A DNA stretch of 62,538 bases from Clostridium bornimense (GCF_018917145.1 NZ_JAHLOD010000020.1:1-62538); one strand, 5' to 3'. Positions 17,408 to 24,989 are shown, counted from the first letter of the stretch. Notes: a model not told the origin generated them from the sequence alone. Numbers and translations are program-made.

Positions 17408-18085
17408 ATGAAAAGAGTTTTAGTTGTAGAGGATAGTAGAGATGTAAATTTACTTTTGGCAAACACATTAAAGGGTGATGGGTATGAAGTAGAATCAGTT
17501 TTTGATGGGCTATCAGCAATAAATATAATTAGATCCAACAATTTTGATGTGATTTTACTAGATATTATGCTTCCATATAAAAGAGGAGATGAAATTTTGA
17601 AAGAAATACGAAATTTATGTGAGGTTCCGGTAATTATAATATCGGCCAAAGACTTGGTTGGAACAAAAATTGATTTTCTAAAATTAGGAGCTGATGACTA
17701 TATTACAAAGCCTTTTGATTTAGGAGAGGTTTTAGCTCGTGTTGAGGCGCAGATACGTAGATATAATTTCAGTAATAGTGAAAATAGCGTAATTAAATAT
17801 AAAGATATACAGTTAAATTGTAATAGTAAAGTAGTTATTGTAAATGGTTGTGAGTTGATATTAACAGCAAAAGAGTATAAGATTCTTGAAATTTTTATGA
17901 AGAATAAAGATAAAGTATTTTCAAAGTGTAATTTGTATGAAAGTATTTGGAAAGGAGAATATTTAGGTGATGATAATGCAGTGAAAACTCATATTAGTAA
18001 TCTTCGTAATAAGTTAAAAAAGGCTAATGATAGTGAAGAATATATTGAAACAGTATGGGGATTAGGTTATCGATTATGTAAATAA
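17408..18085 (+). CDS. OmpR-family response regulator of an ABC-exporter cluster
   Basis: The receiver domain carries the acidic pair Glu8/Asp9, phospho-acceptor Asp52 (VILLDIMLP), the Ser/Thr switch (IIISAKD) and Lys in YITKPF. The winged-helix DNA-binding domain ends ETVWGLGYRLCK. ATG at MKRVL, behind AAGGTGGATAAT, is preferred to a GTG three codons earlier. Next come an ABC ATPase, a permease and a short histidine kinase, the usual layout of bacitracin/lantibiotic-responsive exporters. A 7-bp inverted repeat (ATTACAA/TTGTAAT) in the 100-base gap before the ABC genes is a possible target of this regulator. Confidence 0.92.
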   Translation: MKRVLVVEDSRDVNLLLANTLKGDGYEVESVFDGLSAINIIRSNNFDVILLDIMLPYKRGDEILKEIRNLCEVPVIIISAKDLVGTKIDFLKLGADDYITKPFDLGEVLARVEAQIRRYNFSNSENSVIKYKDIQLNCNSKVVIVNGCELILTAKEYKILEIFMKNKDKVFSKCNLYESIWKGEYLGDDNAVKTHISNLRNKLKKANDSEEYIETVWGLGYRLCK

Positions 18086-18187
18086 TTCTCTCTTTCTTTA
18101 CAATTACAATAAGTATCTTAACTTTTTCTAAACCTTTTGTAATTATACTGAATCATAGATAGAGTTAGTGAAAGGGGTAAAGGTTTA

Positions 18188-19111
18188 ATGAAAAAGTATA
18201 TTTTACAAACCCAAAATGTAACAAAAACTTTTGGAAGATATACAGCACTTAATAATGTTTCTATAAGTTTGGAGCAAGGGAAAGTATATGGATTAATTGG
18301 ACAAAATGGTGCTGGAAAAACTACATTGATGAGATTAATTGCTGGTCTTAGCTTTTCTAGTGAAGGAACTATAGAGTTATTTGGAAGCAAATCAGAAAAG
18401 GAAACACAAGAAGCACTTAAAAGAATAGGTTGTCTCATTGAATATCCTAGCCTCAATGGTAACATGACAGCTAAAGAAAACTTAACACTTCATAGAATTA
18501 TAAGAGGGATTCCAAATAAAGAGATTGAGGATGAATTATTAGAAATAGTAGGTCTTAATGATACTAGGAAAAAGAAAGCAAAGGATTTTTCATTGGGTAT
18601 GAGGCAAAGATTAGGTATAGCTATAGCTCTTCTTGGGAGTCCTGAATTATTAATACTAGATGAACCGATAAATGGTCTTGATCCTGTCGGTGTAGTAGAA
18701 ATTCGTAATTTACTAAAAAAGATGTGTAAAGAAAGGAATATGACTATTCTTATATCAAGTCATAATTTGGCAGAATTATATCAAACATGTACAAACTATA
18801 TTATCATTAATAAAGGTGAAGTAAAAAAAGTTCTTACATTATCAGAATTAGAGGATTGTTGCAAACATCATATAAAAATAGACTGTAGTAATCCAGAAAG
18901 ATTAGTAGAGGTACTGGAAAGAAAATTGGAGATAAACAATTATAAAGTAATGGAGGACAAATCCATAAAGATATATGAAAGATTAGATGAAAAGGAAAGA
19001 ATATCAAAAACTATATATGAAAATGGAGTAATACCAATACACTTCGCTATCGAAGGAGATACTCTTGAAAATTACTTTCTTTCTGTAATAGGAGGTGGTA
19101 AGGATGCTTAA
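18188..19111 (+). CDS. ABC exporter ATPase, BcrA/lantibiotic-immunity type
   Basis: Walker A is GQNGAGKTT, the Q-loop region is CLIEYPSL, the signature is FSLGMRQRL (a degenerate LSGGQ, usual in this subfamily), and Walker B is LLILDEPINGLDP followed by the H-loop SSHNL. The C-terminal 80 residues form the extra domain typical of BcrA-like ATPases. It would drive the permease encoded next, whose start lies inside the end of this gene. GAAAGGGGTAAAGG precedes the ATG. The likely role is to remove a peptide antibiotic from the membrane, under control of the flanking two-component genes. Confidence 0.92.
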   Translation: MKKYILQTQNVTKTFGRYTALNNVSISLEQGKVYGLIGQNGAGKTTLMRLIAGLSFSSEGTIELFGSKSEKETQEALKRIGCLIEYPSLNGNMTAKENLTLHRIIRGIPNKEIEDELLEIVGLNDTRKKKAKDFSLGMRQRLGIAIALLGSPELLILDEPINGLDPVGVVEIRNLLKKMCKERNMTILISSHNLAELYQTCTNYIIINKGEVKKVLTLSELEDCCKHHIKIDCSNPERLVEVLERKLEINNYKVMEDKSIKIYERLDEKERISKTIYENGVIPIHFAIEGDTLENYFLSVIGGGKDA

Positions 19112-19901
19112 TTTAATCTTTGCTGAATTCTATAAATTAAAGAGATCTAAAGGTATAAAACTATGCTTTGGCTTTACAGTTATTTGTTCTATATCCATGG
19201 CTATAATTTCGCATAATGTTGCTATAGGTAAATTAAATCTATCCATTAGTGGAAGTGCATCTGGATTAAGTGAAGTTGTAATTATGTCTCTTATTGGGTC
19301 AATAATGACAGGAATACTAGTATGTAATGATTTTGAAACAAAAACTATTCACGATGAAATAATTGGTGGTAATGGGAGAAAATCAATAGTTTATAGTAAA
19401 GCTATTGTATTCTCTATATGTATAGCTTTGTTGTTATTGCCATATATTGTTGTAACTTTTATTGGTTGTAGTAGCGATTTAGAGTTTTCGAAATTAGCTG
19501 GGTCTTCTGGATTTATGAATATAATAGTAGAAAATAAATCATTAGATTTTTCAGCATTTAATGTAGGTAGGATATTATTAATATCAATTACACTAATAAT
19601 TGTATATATAGGGCGTATAAGTTTATGCATACCGATAGCGTTTAAATCAAGAAAACCAATGATAGTAATGTCAGTAGGTTTTGGTCTCTCAACTTTAGTT
19701 GATATATTTATTGGATTATTAGGGGATATTTCAGGAGTTTCTAAGATTATTTTATTAACACCTTATAGTAGAGAGTATTTATTGATATCTATGGAGACGG
19801 AGTTTACTATGATTTTAAAAGCAATGGTAGTAAATATAATTTTTACAATAATAATGATTTATATAACATATAAAATATTTAGAAAGTCTGAAATAAAGTA
19901 A
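19104..19901 (+). CDS. ABC-2 type permease partner of the BcrA-like ATPase
   Basis: Six hydrophobic segments with the typical BcrB/LanE-G layout: the cytosolic start LIFAEFYKLKRSKGIKL, a first helix, then NDFETKTIHDEIIGG and the remaining helices, ending KIFRKSEIK. ATG at MLNLIF, with AGGAGGTGG upstream, is used; a GTG three codons earlier is less likely. It overlaps the ATPase gene by 8 bases, which indicates translational coupling. With the ATPase it should form the exporter or immunity complex. Confidence 0.88.
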   Translation: MLNLIFAEFYKLKRSKGIKLCFGFTVICSISMAIISHNVAIGKLNLSISGSASGLSEVVIMSLIGSIMTGILVCNDFETKTIHDEIIGGNGRKSIVYSKAIVFSICIALLLLPYIVVTFIGCSSDLEFSKLAGSSGFMNIIVENKSLDFSAFNVGRILLISITLIIVYIGRISLCIPIAFKSRKPMIVMSVGFGLSTLVDIFIGLLGDISGVSKIILLTPYSREYLLISMETEFTMILKAMVVNIIFTIIMIYITYKIFRKSEIK

Positions 19902-19924
19902 AATTATAAAAAGGATGCGGTAAG

Positions 19925-20812
19925 ATGAAAATATTTGTTGTTATGTTGATAGTATTAGTAGTTTTATTTTTTAGCTATATACTATTTTTAGAAAAAGAAA
20001 TAATAAATATAAATAGGAAACTAGTTAAGAGACTAGAGGAAAATACACGTCATCCTATAAGTATAATTTTGTTTAATAGACGTTTAAATAATTTAGTTTG
20101 TAGTATTAACAAAGCTTTGAAGGCGGAGGAAAACCTCCGCCTTAAAGTGATTAAAGATGAAAATGAATTTAAAGAAATGATTACTAATCTATCTCATGAT
20201 TTAAGAACACCGCTTACAGCAATTAAAGGTTATCAGCAATCAGTTAAAAAAGGATTATTAAATGAAGAAGAGATAGAGAAGCTTGATATAGCAATAAAAC
20301 ATACTGAGGAATTAGGGAAATTAGTAAATAACTTTTTTGCGTATGCTTATTATTTAAGTTACCAAGAAGAGGTGACTTTGGAGCGAATAAATCTTAATAA
20401 TATAGTAACGGAATGTTTAGTGAATTCTATACCTGCTTTTGAAGATAAAAGCATAGCAATAGAATTTGAAAAGTCATCAACAATTTTTGTAAAAGCTAAT
20501 GAAGAATTTTTAAGACGAATAATACAAAATTTAATTGATAATTGTCTCAAGCATTCCATAGGTAATCTGAAGGTACAGTTATTAGCTTTAGATTATGCAG
20601 TTATTTCTTTTAAAAATCCAGTAAAAGATTCATGTAATATTGATGTTAGTAAGATTTTTAAAAGGTTTTACACAGGGGATAAGGCAAGAAACACATCAAC
20701 AGGTTTAGGGTTGTCAATTGTTGAAATTCTTACAGAGGAGATGGGAGGCAAAGTAGAAGCAAACTTGGTAGAAAATATGTTGGAGATTAAAGTTAAACTA
20801 AAAATGATTTAA
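19925..20812 (+). CDS. sensor histidine kinase, short intramembrane-sensing type
   Basis: Residues 3-22 form the only membrane helix, and no extracellular domain is visible. The dimerisation/phospho-acceptor motif is LSHDLRTPLTAIKG (His91). The ATP-binding boxes are NLIDNCLKH (N box), FKRFYTGDKARNTSTGLGLS (F/G2) and a shortened G1 region. The minimal input domain means it probably reads the state of the adjacent ABC exporter, as in Bce-like systems. An AAAAGGATGCGGTAAG site precedes the ATG. A perfect 10-bp GC-rich hairpin lies within the coding sequence. Confidence 0.9.
   Translation: MKIFVVMLIVLVVLFFSYILFLEKEIININRKLVKRLEENTRHPISIILFNRRLNNLVCSINKALKAEENLRLKVIKDENEFKEMITNLSHDLRTPLTAIKGYQQSVKKGLLNEEEIEKLDIAIKHTEELGKLVNNFFAYAYYLSYQEEVTLERINLNNIVTECLVNSIPAFEDKSIAIEFEKSSTIFVKANEEFLRRIIQNLIDNCLKHSIGNLKVQLLALDYAVISFKNPVKDSCNIDVSKIFKRFYTGDKARNTSTGLGLSIVEILTEEMGGKVEANLVENMLEIKVKLKMI
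20120..20143 (+). repeat. perfect GC-rich hairpin inside the histidine kinase gene
   Basis: AAGGCGGAGG, loop AAAA, CCTCCGCCTT: a 10-bp perfect stem encoding part of KALKAEENLRLKV. It is strikingly GC-rich for this DNA. Confidence 0.85.
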
Positions 20813-20890
20813 AATGAAAATTAATTTGTATCATATACAGGAAAATTAAAAAGTGATATATTTATAAATATATAAGGAGGGAAGTATTTT

Positions 20891-20917
20891 ATGGGTAGAG
20901 ATTTTTTGTTTGCATAG
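20891..20917 (+). CDS. 8-codon leader peptide, copy 1
   Basis: ATG to TAG encodes MGRDFLFA, with a strong AAGGAGGGAAG ribosome binding site. An equally long leader with the same Ala-TAG end occurs at 23168, at almost the same distance from its downstream gene (81 and 82 bases). Its stop codon forms the start of the conserved hairpin. The protein sequence is not conserved apart from the end, so the act of translating or stopping is probably what matters. Confidence 0.6.
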   Translation: MGRDFLFA

Positions 20918-20964
20918 TAGAGGCTATAGCAAACACTAATAAGTAAATAGTTATAGCCTTTGCT
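20916..20964 (+). promoter_or_regulatory. leader hairpin overlapping the leader stop codon, copy 1
   Basis: AGTAGAGGCTATA pairs with TATAGCCTTTGCT over 13 positions (two G-U) around a 23-base loop. The span is 49 nt, identical to copy 2. A ribosome finishing the leader peptide would cover the 5' arm. Confidence 0.6.
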
Positions 20965-20998
20965 ATTCCTAAAGTATTAATTTATTTGGGAGGGCAAG

Positions 20999-21286
20999 AT
21001 GAGCTATAAAAAAGCAGAAGATATTTTACCAATAGAGGTAATAGAATTGATTCAAAAATATATTGATGGACAGTGTATTTATATACCTAAAAAGGATGAG
21101 AATAAATTATCATGGGGAAGTAATACCTCTACAAAGGAAACGTTAAAGATAAGAAATAAAAATATTTATAAAGATTATTTAGCAGGGATGAAAATAAAAG
21201 CAATAGCTGAAAAATATTTCTTATCAATGAAAAGCATAGAAAGAATAGTGTTACAAGAAAAAAGAGCTGTATTAGAAAGGAATTAA
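20999..21286 (+). CDS. CD3324-like small helix-turn-helix protein, 95 aa
   Basis: MSYKKAEDILPIEVIELIQK, YIDGQCIYIPKK and the C-terminal helices NIYKDYLAGMKIKAIAEKYF, SMKSIERIV match the small clostridial family known from annotation as CD3324. The C-terminal half looks like a resolvase-type or sigma-like HTH (IKAIAEKYFLSMKSIERI). It has no effector domain. TTTGGGAGGGCAAG precedes the ATG. Expression is probably governed by the upstream leader peptide and hairpin. It is a single gene with a terminator. The function is unknown; a DNA-binding role is plausible. Confidence 0.7.
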   Translation: MSYKKAEDILPIEVIELIQKYIDGQCIYIPKKDENKLSWGSNTSTKETLKIRNKNIYKDYLAGMKIKAIAEKYFLSMKSIERIVLQEKRAVLERN

Positions 21287-21303
21287 TACAACAATTAAAG
21301 AGA

Positions 21304-21338
21304 TAGGGATCAAAAATAGAAATGATCCCTATTTTTTT
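21304..21338 (+). terminator. terminator of the CD3324-like gene
   Basis: TAGGGATCA pairs with TGATCCCTA around about 10 bases, followed by seven T. Confidence 0.88.
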
Positions 21339-21368
21339 ATTACGAAATTAGTGTACTTAAATTGTTAA

Positions 21369-21392
21369 CAATTATTTTCATGAAAATAATTG
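21369..21392. promoter_or_regulatory. 24-bp perfect palindrome upstream of the marR promoter
   Basis: CAATTATTTTCATGAAAATAATTG is fully self-complementary, and its last bases form the start of the -35 box. It is probably one of two operators for the regulator encoded downstream. Confidence 0.55.
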
Positions 21393-21418
21393 ACTGAAAT
21401 TTGTAAATATAATAAAAT
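21390..21418 (+). promoter_or_regulatory. promoter of the marR-FUSC operon
   Basis: TTGACT, a spacer of exactly 17 bases and TAAAAT. The -10 box is the first part of the 18-bp inverted repeat. Confidence 0.7.
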
Positions 21419-21453
21419 TAATTTAGTTGATAAAGTCAACTAAATTAATTTTA
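21413..21453. promoter_or_regulatory. 18-bp inverted repeat operator over the -10 box and start site
   Basis: TAAAATTAATTTAGTTGA and its exact complement are separated by TAAAG. This long dyad covers the -10 element and the start of the transcript, the position for autorepression by a MarR dimer. It contains the TAGTTGA/TCAACTA core. Confidence 0.7.
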
Positions 21454-21465
21454 TGAGGTGATAAA

Positions 21466-21915
21466 TTGAAAGATCCTAATTGGGTTAATATGATAAAGAA
21501 TATGCAAGAAATAAGATTTTTTAGCAGAAATCTAATTCTTCGTAATAAAAAAGAATATGAAATACCTGCTCAACACCTTGACTTACTATCTCAACTTGCA
21601 ATAAGTAAAAGGAAAATGACGCCAATGGAATTAAGTGATTATATGGGTCTAGATAAAGCTATTATTAGTAGAGTAATTGAGAAATTAAATAAAAGTGGCT
21701 ATTTAGTAAAAGAAAAAGATGAGATTGATAAGAGAAGATATTACGTTTCTATAACTGATGCAGGAAAGGAAAAAATTGAAGATATATATAAGTATTATTT
21801 AAGTCCTATATATCAATTATATAGAAATCTGGGAGATAAAGATTTTGAAAATCTTATGAAATATATTGAAAAAGCTAATACATATTATCATAAAGATAAA
21901 GAAACAAAAGAGTAA
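21466..21915 (+). CDS. MarR-family transcriptional regulator
   Basis: The winged helix-turn-helix is clear: LDLLSQLAISKRKMTPMELS, DYMGLDKAIISRVIEKLNKS (recognition helix) and the wing GYLVKEKDEIDKRRYYVSIT. TTG is taken as the start because GAGGTGATAAA lies just before it; the next ATG is eight codons later without a site. The gene sits directly behind the palindromic promoter and 27 bases ahead of the FUSC exporter gene. It is therefore expected to repress both and to be released by the exporter's substrate. Confidence 0.9.
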   Translation: MKDPNWVNMIKNMQEIRFFSRNLILRNKKEYEIPAQHLDLLSQLAISKRKMTPMELSDYMGLDKAIISRVIEKLNKSGYLVKEKDEIDKRRYYVSITDAGKEKIEDIYKYYLSPIYQLYRNLGDKDFENLMKYIEKANTYYHKDKETKE

Positions 21916-21942
21916 AACTTCATATTGGAAGGTGGGAAAGAT

Positions 21943-23016
21943 ATGTCATTTTATCAAATGATGCAATTAGGTCCGGCAACTTTAAAGCCGAGGATAAAAG
22001 AAAGTATAGATAAGAAAGAAAAGAGAAAATACATCGCTGCACTTGTATTAAAATCTGTTTTATGTTTGATATTTTGCATTAGTTTTGTATCTATCTTTTC
22101 GGCAATTTTTGGAGAAGATAATAGTATAGTTGGTGTGGTATCTGTTATATTATTATTAACATTTAGATTTTCTAATTTAGATTTTGATGTAAAAGAAACT
22201 GTTTTTGCTATTTTGGGAATATATGCGATTTATGCTATCTGTCCATATTTAGCATCTATAAGCAATCCGTATTTGGCGTTAATGATTAACTTTATTTCAA
22301 TTCTGATTTTGATTATTATATCTTGTCATAATACTCAATTATCAAATCAATCTACTATAGTATTATCATATTTATTACTATATGGATATAAAGTTAATAG
22401 TAAAGAGGTCTATATAAATCGTATTTTTGCATTAATTTTAGGAGGTCTAATTGTAGCTTCTATATTCTATTTTAAACAGAGAAAAAAGAAATTTGAAAAT
22501 AGGTTTTTAGATATTTTAAAAGATATAGATATAAGAGATCCTAGAACAAGATGGCAAATAAAAATTAGTATAATAATTTCCACAGGCATTTTAATTGGTG
22601 AATTACTTCATTTAGAAAGAACGATGTGGATAGGTTTTGCTTGTATGTCCATTATGCAACCACAAAAAGATAAAGTTATAGGTAGAATGATAGAGAGACC
22701 AATTTATTCAATATTAGGATGTGTAGTATTTACTGTTATTTACTTTGCTATTCCAAAGGAGTCTGTTGCTGTCATTGGAATGTTAGGTGGTATTATGGTT
22801 GGATTTTCAGCAACATATAGATGGCAAGTGGTGTTTAATACATTTGGAGCGCTATCTGCTGCAGTAACTATATTTGGTTTGAATAATGCAATATTATTAC
22901 GTATTATTGCTAATATTTTGGGGGCTCTTTATATTTGGTTTATTACAAATGGATATGGATTAATTAAAAACATATTTGAGAAATTCTTAGTTATTGATCC
23001 AAATGACACTTTATAA
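21943..23016 (+). CDS. FUSC-family aromatic acid exporter-like membrane protein
   Basis: Two groups of hydrophobic helices (residues about 33-165 and 205-340) flank a basic cytosolic loop (FKQRKKKFENRFLDILKDID), the FUSC/ArAE arrangement. The second repeat has LERTMWIGFACMSIMQP, which is conserved in the family. ATG at MSFYQM, behind GGAAGGTGGG, is the likely start; an upstream TTG is rejected. Co-transcription with the MarR gene fits an inducible efflux pump for aromatic or phenolic acids or other toxic compounds. The substrate is not determinable. Confidence 0.85.
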   Translation: MSFYQMMQLGPATLKPRIKESIDKKEKRKYIAALVLKSVLCLIFCISFVSIFSAIFGEDNSIVGVVSVILLLTFRFSNLDFDVKETVFAILGIYAIYAICPYLASISNPYLALMINFISILILIIISCHNTQLSNQSTIVLSYLLLYGYKVNSKEVYINRIFALILGGLIVASIFYFKQRKKKFENRFLDILKDIDIRDPRTRWQIKISIIISTGILIGELLHLERTMWIGFACMSIMQPQKDKVIGRMIERPIYSILGCVVFTVIYFAIPKESVAVIGMLGGIMVGFSATYRWQVVFNTFGALSAAVTIFGLNNAILLRIIANILGALYIWFITNGYGLIKNIFEKFLVIDPNDTL

Positions 23017-23032
23017 TTATATTTGAAAATTA

Positions 23033-23056
23033 CTGTAGTAAAGTTAGTTTTACTAC
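23033..23056 (+). terminator. terminator of the marR-FUSC operon
   Basis: CTGTAGTAAA and TTTACTACAG form a stem with a small loop, followed by a T run. Confidence 0.85.
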
Positions 23057-23167
23057 AGCTTTTTTATTTTATATACCTTATTTTTGTTTATAAAAAGAAT
23101 ATGAGGTATATATTGTAACAGTGTAATGATAAAATAAATCTTAGATAAGGAAAGGAGGTTTAAGATT

Positions 23168-23194
23168 ATGGAAGAAATCACTATTAATGCATAG
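23168..23194 (+). CDS. 8-codon leader peptide, copy 2
   Basis: ATG to TAG encodes MEEITINA, with a strong AAAGGAGGTTTAAG site. It matches copy 1 at 20891 in codon number, Ala-TAG end and spacing to the next gene, while the rest of the peptide differs. Confidence 0.6.
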   Translation: MEEITINA

Positions 23195-23241
23195 CGAAGG
23201 TTATTGCATTAAACAAATATTATAATGAGATGGCCTTTGCT
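23193..23241 (+). promoter_or_regulatory. leader hairpin overlapping the leader stop codon, copy 2
   Basis: AGCGAAGGTTAT pairs with ATGGCCTTTGCT over 12 positions (three G-U). Compared with copy 1, several 5'-arm bases differ, yet every one still pairs. The CCTTTGCT 3' arm is invariant. Confidence 0.6.
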
Positions 23242-23276
23242 AAATCCATAAAAAATAAATAATATGGAGATGCAAA

Positions 23277-23858
23277 ATGAGCTGTTTTAATAGATATAGA
23301 TGGGAACTGGTACCGGATAATTTGCCAGTAGTAAAAAGAAATTGTCCTAAATGTAAAGGTAAAACTTCATTTATAAATACAGAAAAGTTTAGAGTAAATG
23401 CAAATAAGAATAATATTGATGTATGGCTTATATACCAATGTGAGAAATGTAAGTCTACATGGAATATGACTATTTATGAAAGAGTAAATCCTAGAGAAAT
23501 AGATAAGGAAGAATATAAAGGGTTTCTTTCTAATGATAAAGATCTAGTTAAAATGTATAGTTTTGATATGGGGGTATATAGTAAAAATAAAGCTGAAGTA
23601 ATATTAGAGAATATTTCATATAAAGTCAATAAATATACCATAGAAGAAAGTTCTATTAATGAAGATTCAATAATAACTATTACTACTAAGTTTCCATTAG
23701 AGATAAGAATGGACAAGTTTATTAGTGACAACTTGAATTTATCTAGAAGTAGAGTTAAAGCTATGATAGATAAAGGGTATATAACTAGCAACATTAATAA
23801 TAAGTTAATGAAGGTTAAAATAGTGAATTCTATCGAGTTGTATGTGAAGAATTTATAG
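23277..23858 (+). CDS. DUF1062-type zinc-ribbon protein with S4-like domain
   Basis: The N-terminal region has two Cys pairs (CPKC at residues 23-26 and CEKC about 30 residues later), forming a zinc ribbon as in DUF1062 proteins. The C-terminal third (PLEIRMDKFISDNLNLSRSR, VKAMIDKGYI) looks like an S4 RNA-binding helix pair. Zinc ribbon plus S4-like motif suggests contact with structured RNA or the ribosome; this is inference. GGAGATGCAA precedes the ATG. The gene follows the second conserved leader, so it may be induced by translation stress, like ribosome-protection genes with leader peptides. Confidence 0.75.
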   Translation: MSCFNRYRWELVPDNLPVVKRNCPKCKGKTSFINTEKFRVNANKNNIDVWLIYQCEKCKSTWNMTIYERVNPREIDKEEYKGFLSNDKDLVKMYSFDMGVYSKNKAEVILENISYKVNKYTIEESSINEDSIITITTKFPLEIRMDKFISDNLNLSRSRVKAMIDKGYITSNINNKLMKVKIVNSIELYVKNL

Positions 23859-23874
23859 AAAATAAATAATAGAG

Positions 23875-23906
23875 TAGGAGCTGTTACAATAGCTTCTATT
23901 TTTTTG
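23875..23906 (+). terminator. terminator of the DUF1062-type gene
   Basis: TAGGAGCT pairs with AGCTTCTA (one G-U) around 8 bases, followed by a run of T. Confidence 0.8.
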
Positions 23907-23908
23907 TT

Positions 23909-23919
23909 TACGTCACGTA
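23909..23919. promoter_or_regulatory. TACGTCACGTA dyad, copy 4
   Basis: It lies immediately after the preceding terminator and about 150 bases ahead of the exonuclease gene, a promoter-region position. A further TAACGTCA half-site lies near 23963, next to a TATAAT. Confidence 0.4.
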
Positions 23920-24067
23920 TATTTATGAAAATTAAGTTACAGAGAAAAGCGGAAGAAAGTAACGTCAATAGATATAATATTAAAAAGAATAATGATATAA
24001 TATTTCTGAAAAAACTTTGATAGTACTAAGTATGAATTAAACATTAAAGGAATATAGGAGAATATAG

Positions 24068-24985
24068 ATGAATTTTATTGCAATAGATTTTGAAACAGCA
24101 AATGAAAAAAGAAACAGTCCTTGTTCTATTGGTATAATTGTCGTACGAAATGGAAATATTGTTGAGAAAGTACACCATTTAATAAGACCAAAAGAAATGA
24201 GATTCATGCCAATAAATATTGGAATACATGGGATAAGACCTGCTATGGTTGAAAATGAATTAGAATTTGATGAAGTTTGGGATATGATAAAACATTATTT
24301 TAATAATAGTTTAATAGTAGCTCACAATGCTTCTTTTGATATTTCGGTACTTAGAAATACTTTAGAGTTATATGGAATAGAGTCTCCAGAGTTTAACTAT
24401 ATTTGTACAATGAAACTTTCAAGAAATTTTTATAAAGAACTTGATGATGCTAAATTGAATACAGTTAATAACTTTTTAGGCTATCAATTTAAGCACCATG
24501 ATGCTCTTGATGATGCAATGGCTTGTAGTAATATATTACTAAGTATTAGTGATGAACTTAAAACAAAAGATATTAATGAAATATCGAAATTGTTAGGGGT
24601 TACTATAGGTACAGTTAATAGCTCTGGATATACGCCATCTTCTTCAAAAGGAAGAGTGTATAGAACTTCTTCAAGAGAGGAAGTTAGAAGCAGTAAAAGT
24701 ATTAAAGATAGTTTTAAAGCTAATACTTTTGAAAATGAAGTAGTTGTCTTTACTGGTAAGCTATCAAGTATGGGTCGAGCAGATGCAATGGTTTTAGTAA
24801 GAAAATTGGGTGGGACAGTAGGAACTTCTGTAACGAAAAAGACTACTATTCTTGTCACGAATATAAAAGATGCAGAGAGTTTGAGAAGAAATGAAATGAG
24901 TACTAAACTTAGACGAGCTGTTGATCTTAAAGAAAAAGGACAAAAAATTAAGATAATTGATGAGATAGAATTTTTGAATTTTTAA
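24068..24985 (+). CDS. DnaQ-like 3'-5' exonuclease with C-terminal BRCT domain
   Basis: Residues 1-165 form a DEDDh exonuclease: FIAIDFETAN (Asp7, Glu9), AHNASFDISVL (ExoII Asp) and HHDALDDAMAC (His and Asp of ExoIII). After a Ser-rich linker, residues about 220-305 form a BRCT domain (VVVFTGKLSSMGRADAMVLV, KLGGTVGTSVTKKTTILVT, TKLRRAVDLKEKGQKIKIID). This architecture occurs in Firmicutes as a DNA polymerase III epsilon-like repair exonuclease. TATAGGAGAATATAG precedes the ATG. It is a single gene with a strong terminator. Confidence 0.92.
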   Translation: MNFIAIDFETANEKRNSPCSIGIIVVRNGNIVEKVHHLIRPKEMRFMPINIGIHGIRPAMVENELEFDEVWDMIKHYFNNSLIVAHNASFDISVLRNTLELYGIESPEFNYICTMKLSRNFYKELDDAKLNTVNNFLGYQFKHHDALDDAMACSNILLSISDELKTKDINEISKLLGVTIGTVNSSGYTPSSSKGRVYRTSSREEVRSSKSIKDSFKANTFENEVVVFTGKLSSMGRADAMVLVRKLGGTVGTSVTKKTTILVTNIKDAESLRRNEMSTKLRRAVDLKEKGQKIKIIDEIEFLNF

Positions 24986-24989
24986 TCAT

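Noticed and set aside
24484-24858. 124-codon minus-strand frame inside the exonuclease-BRCT gene
   Set aside because: Shadow of a well-supported gene; Ser/Leu-rich antisense translation with no start signal.
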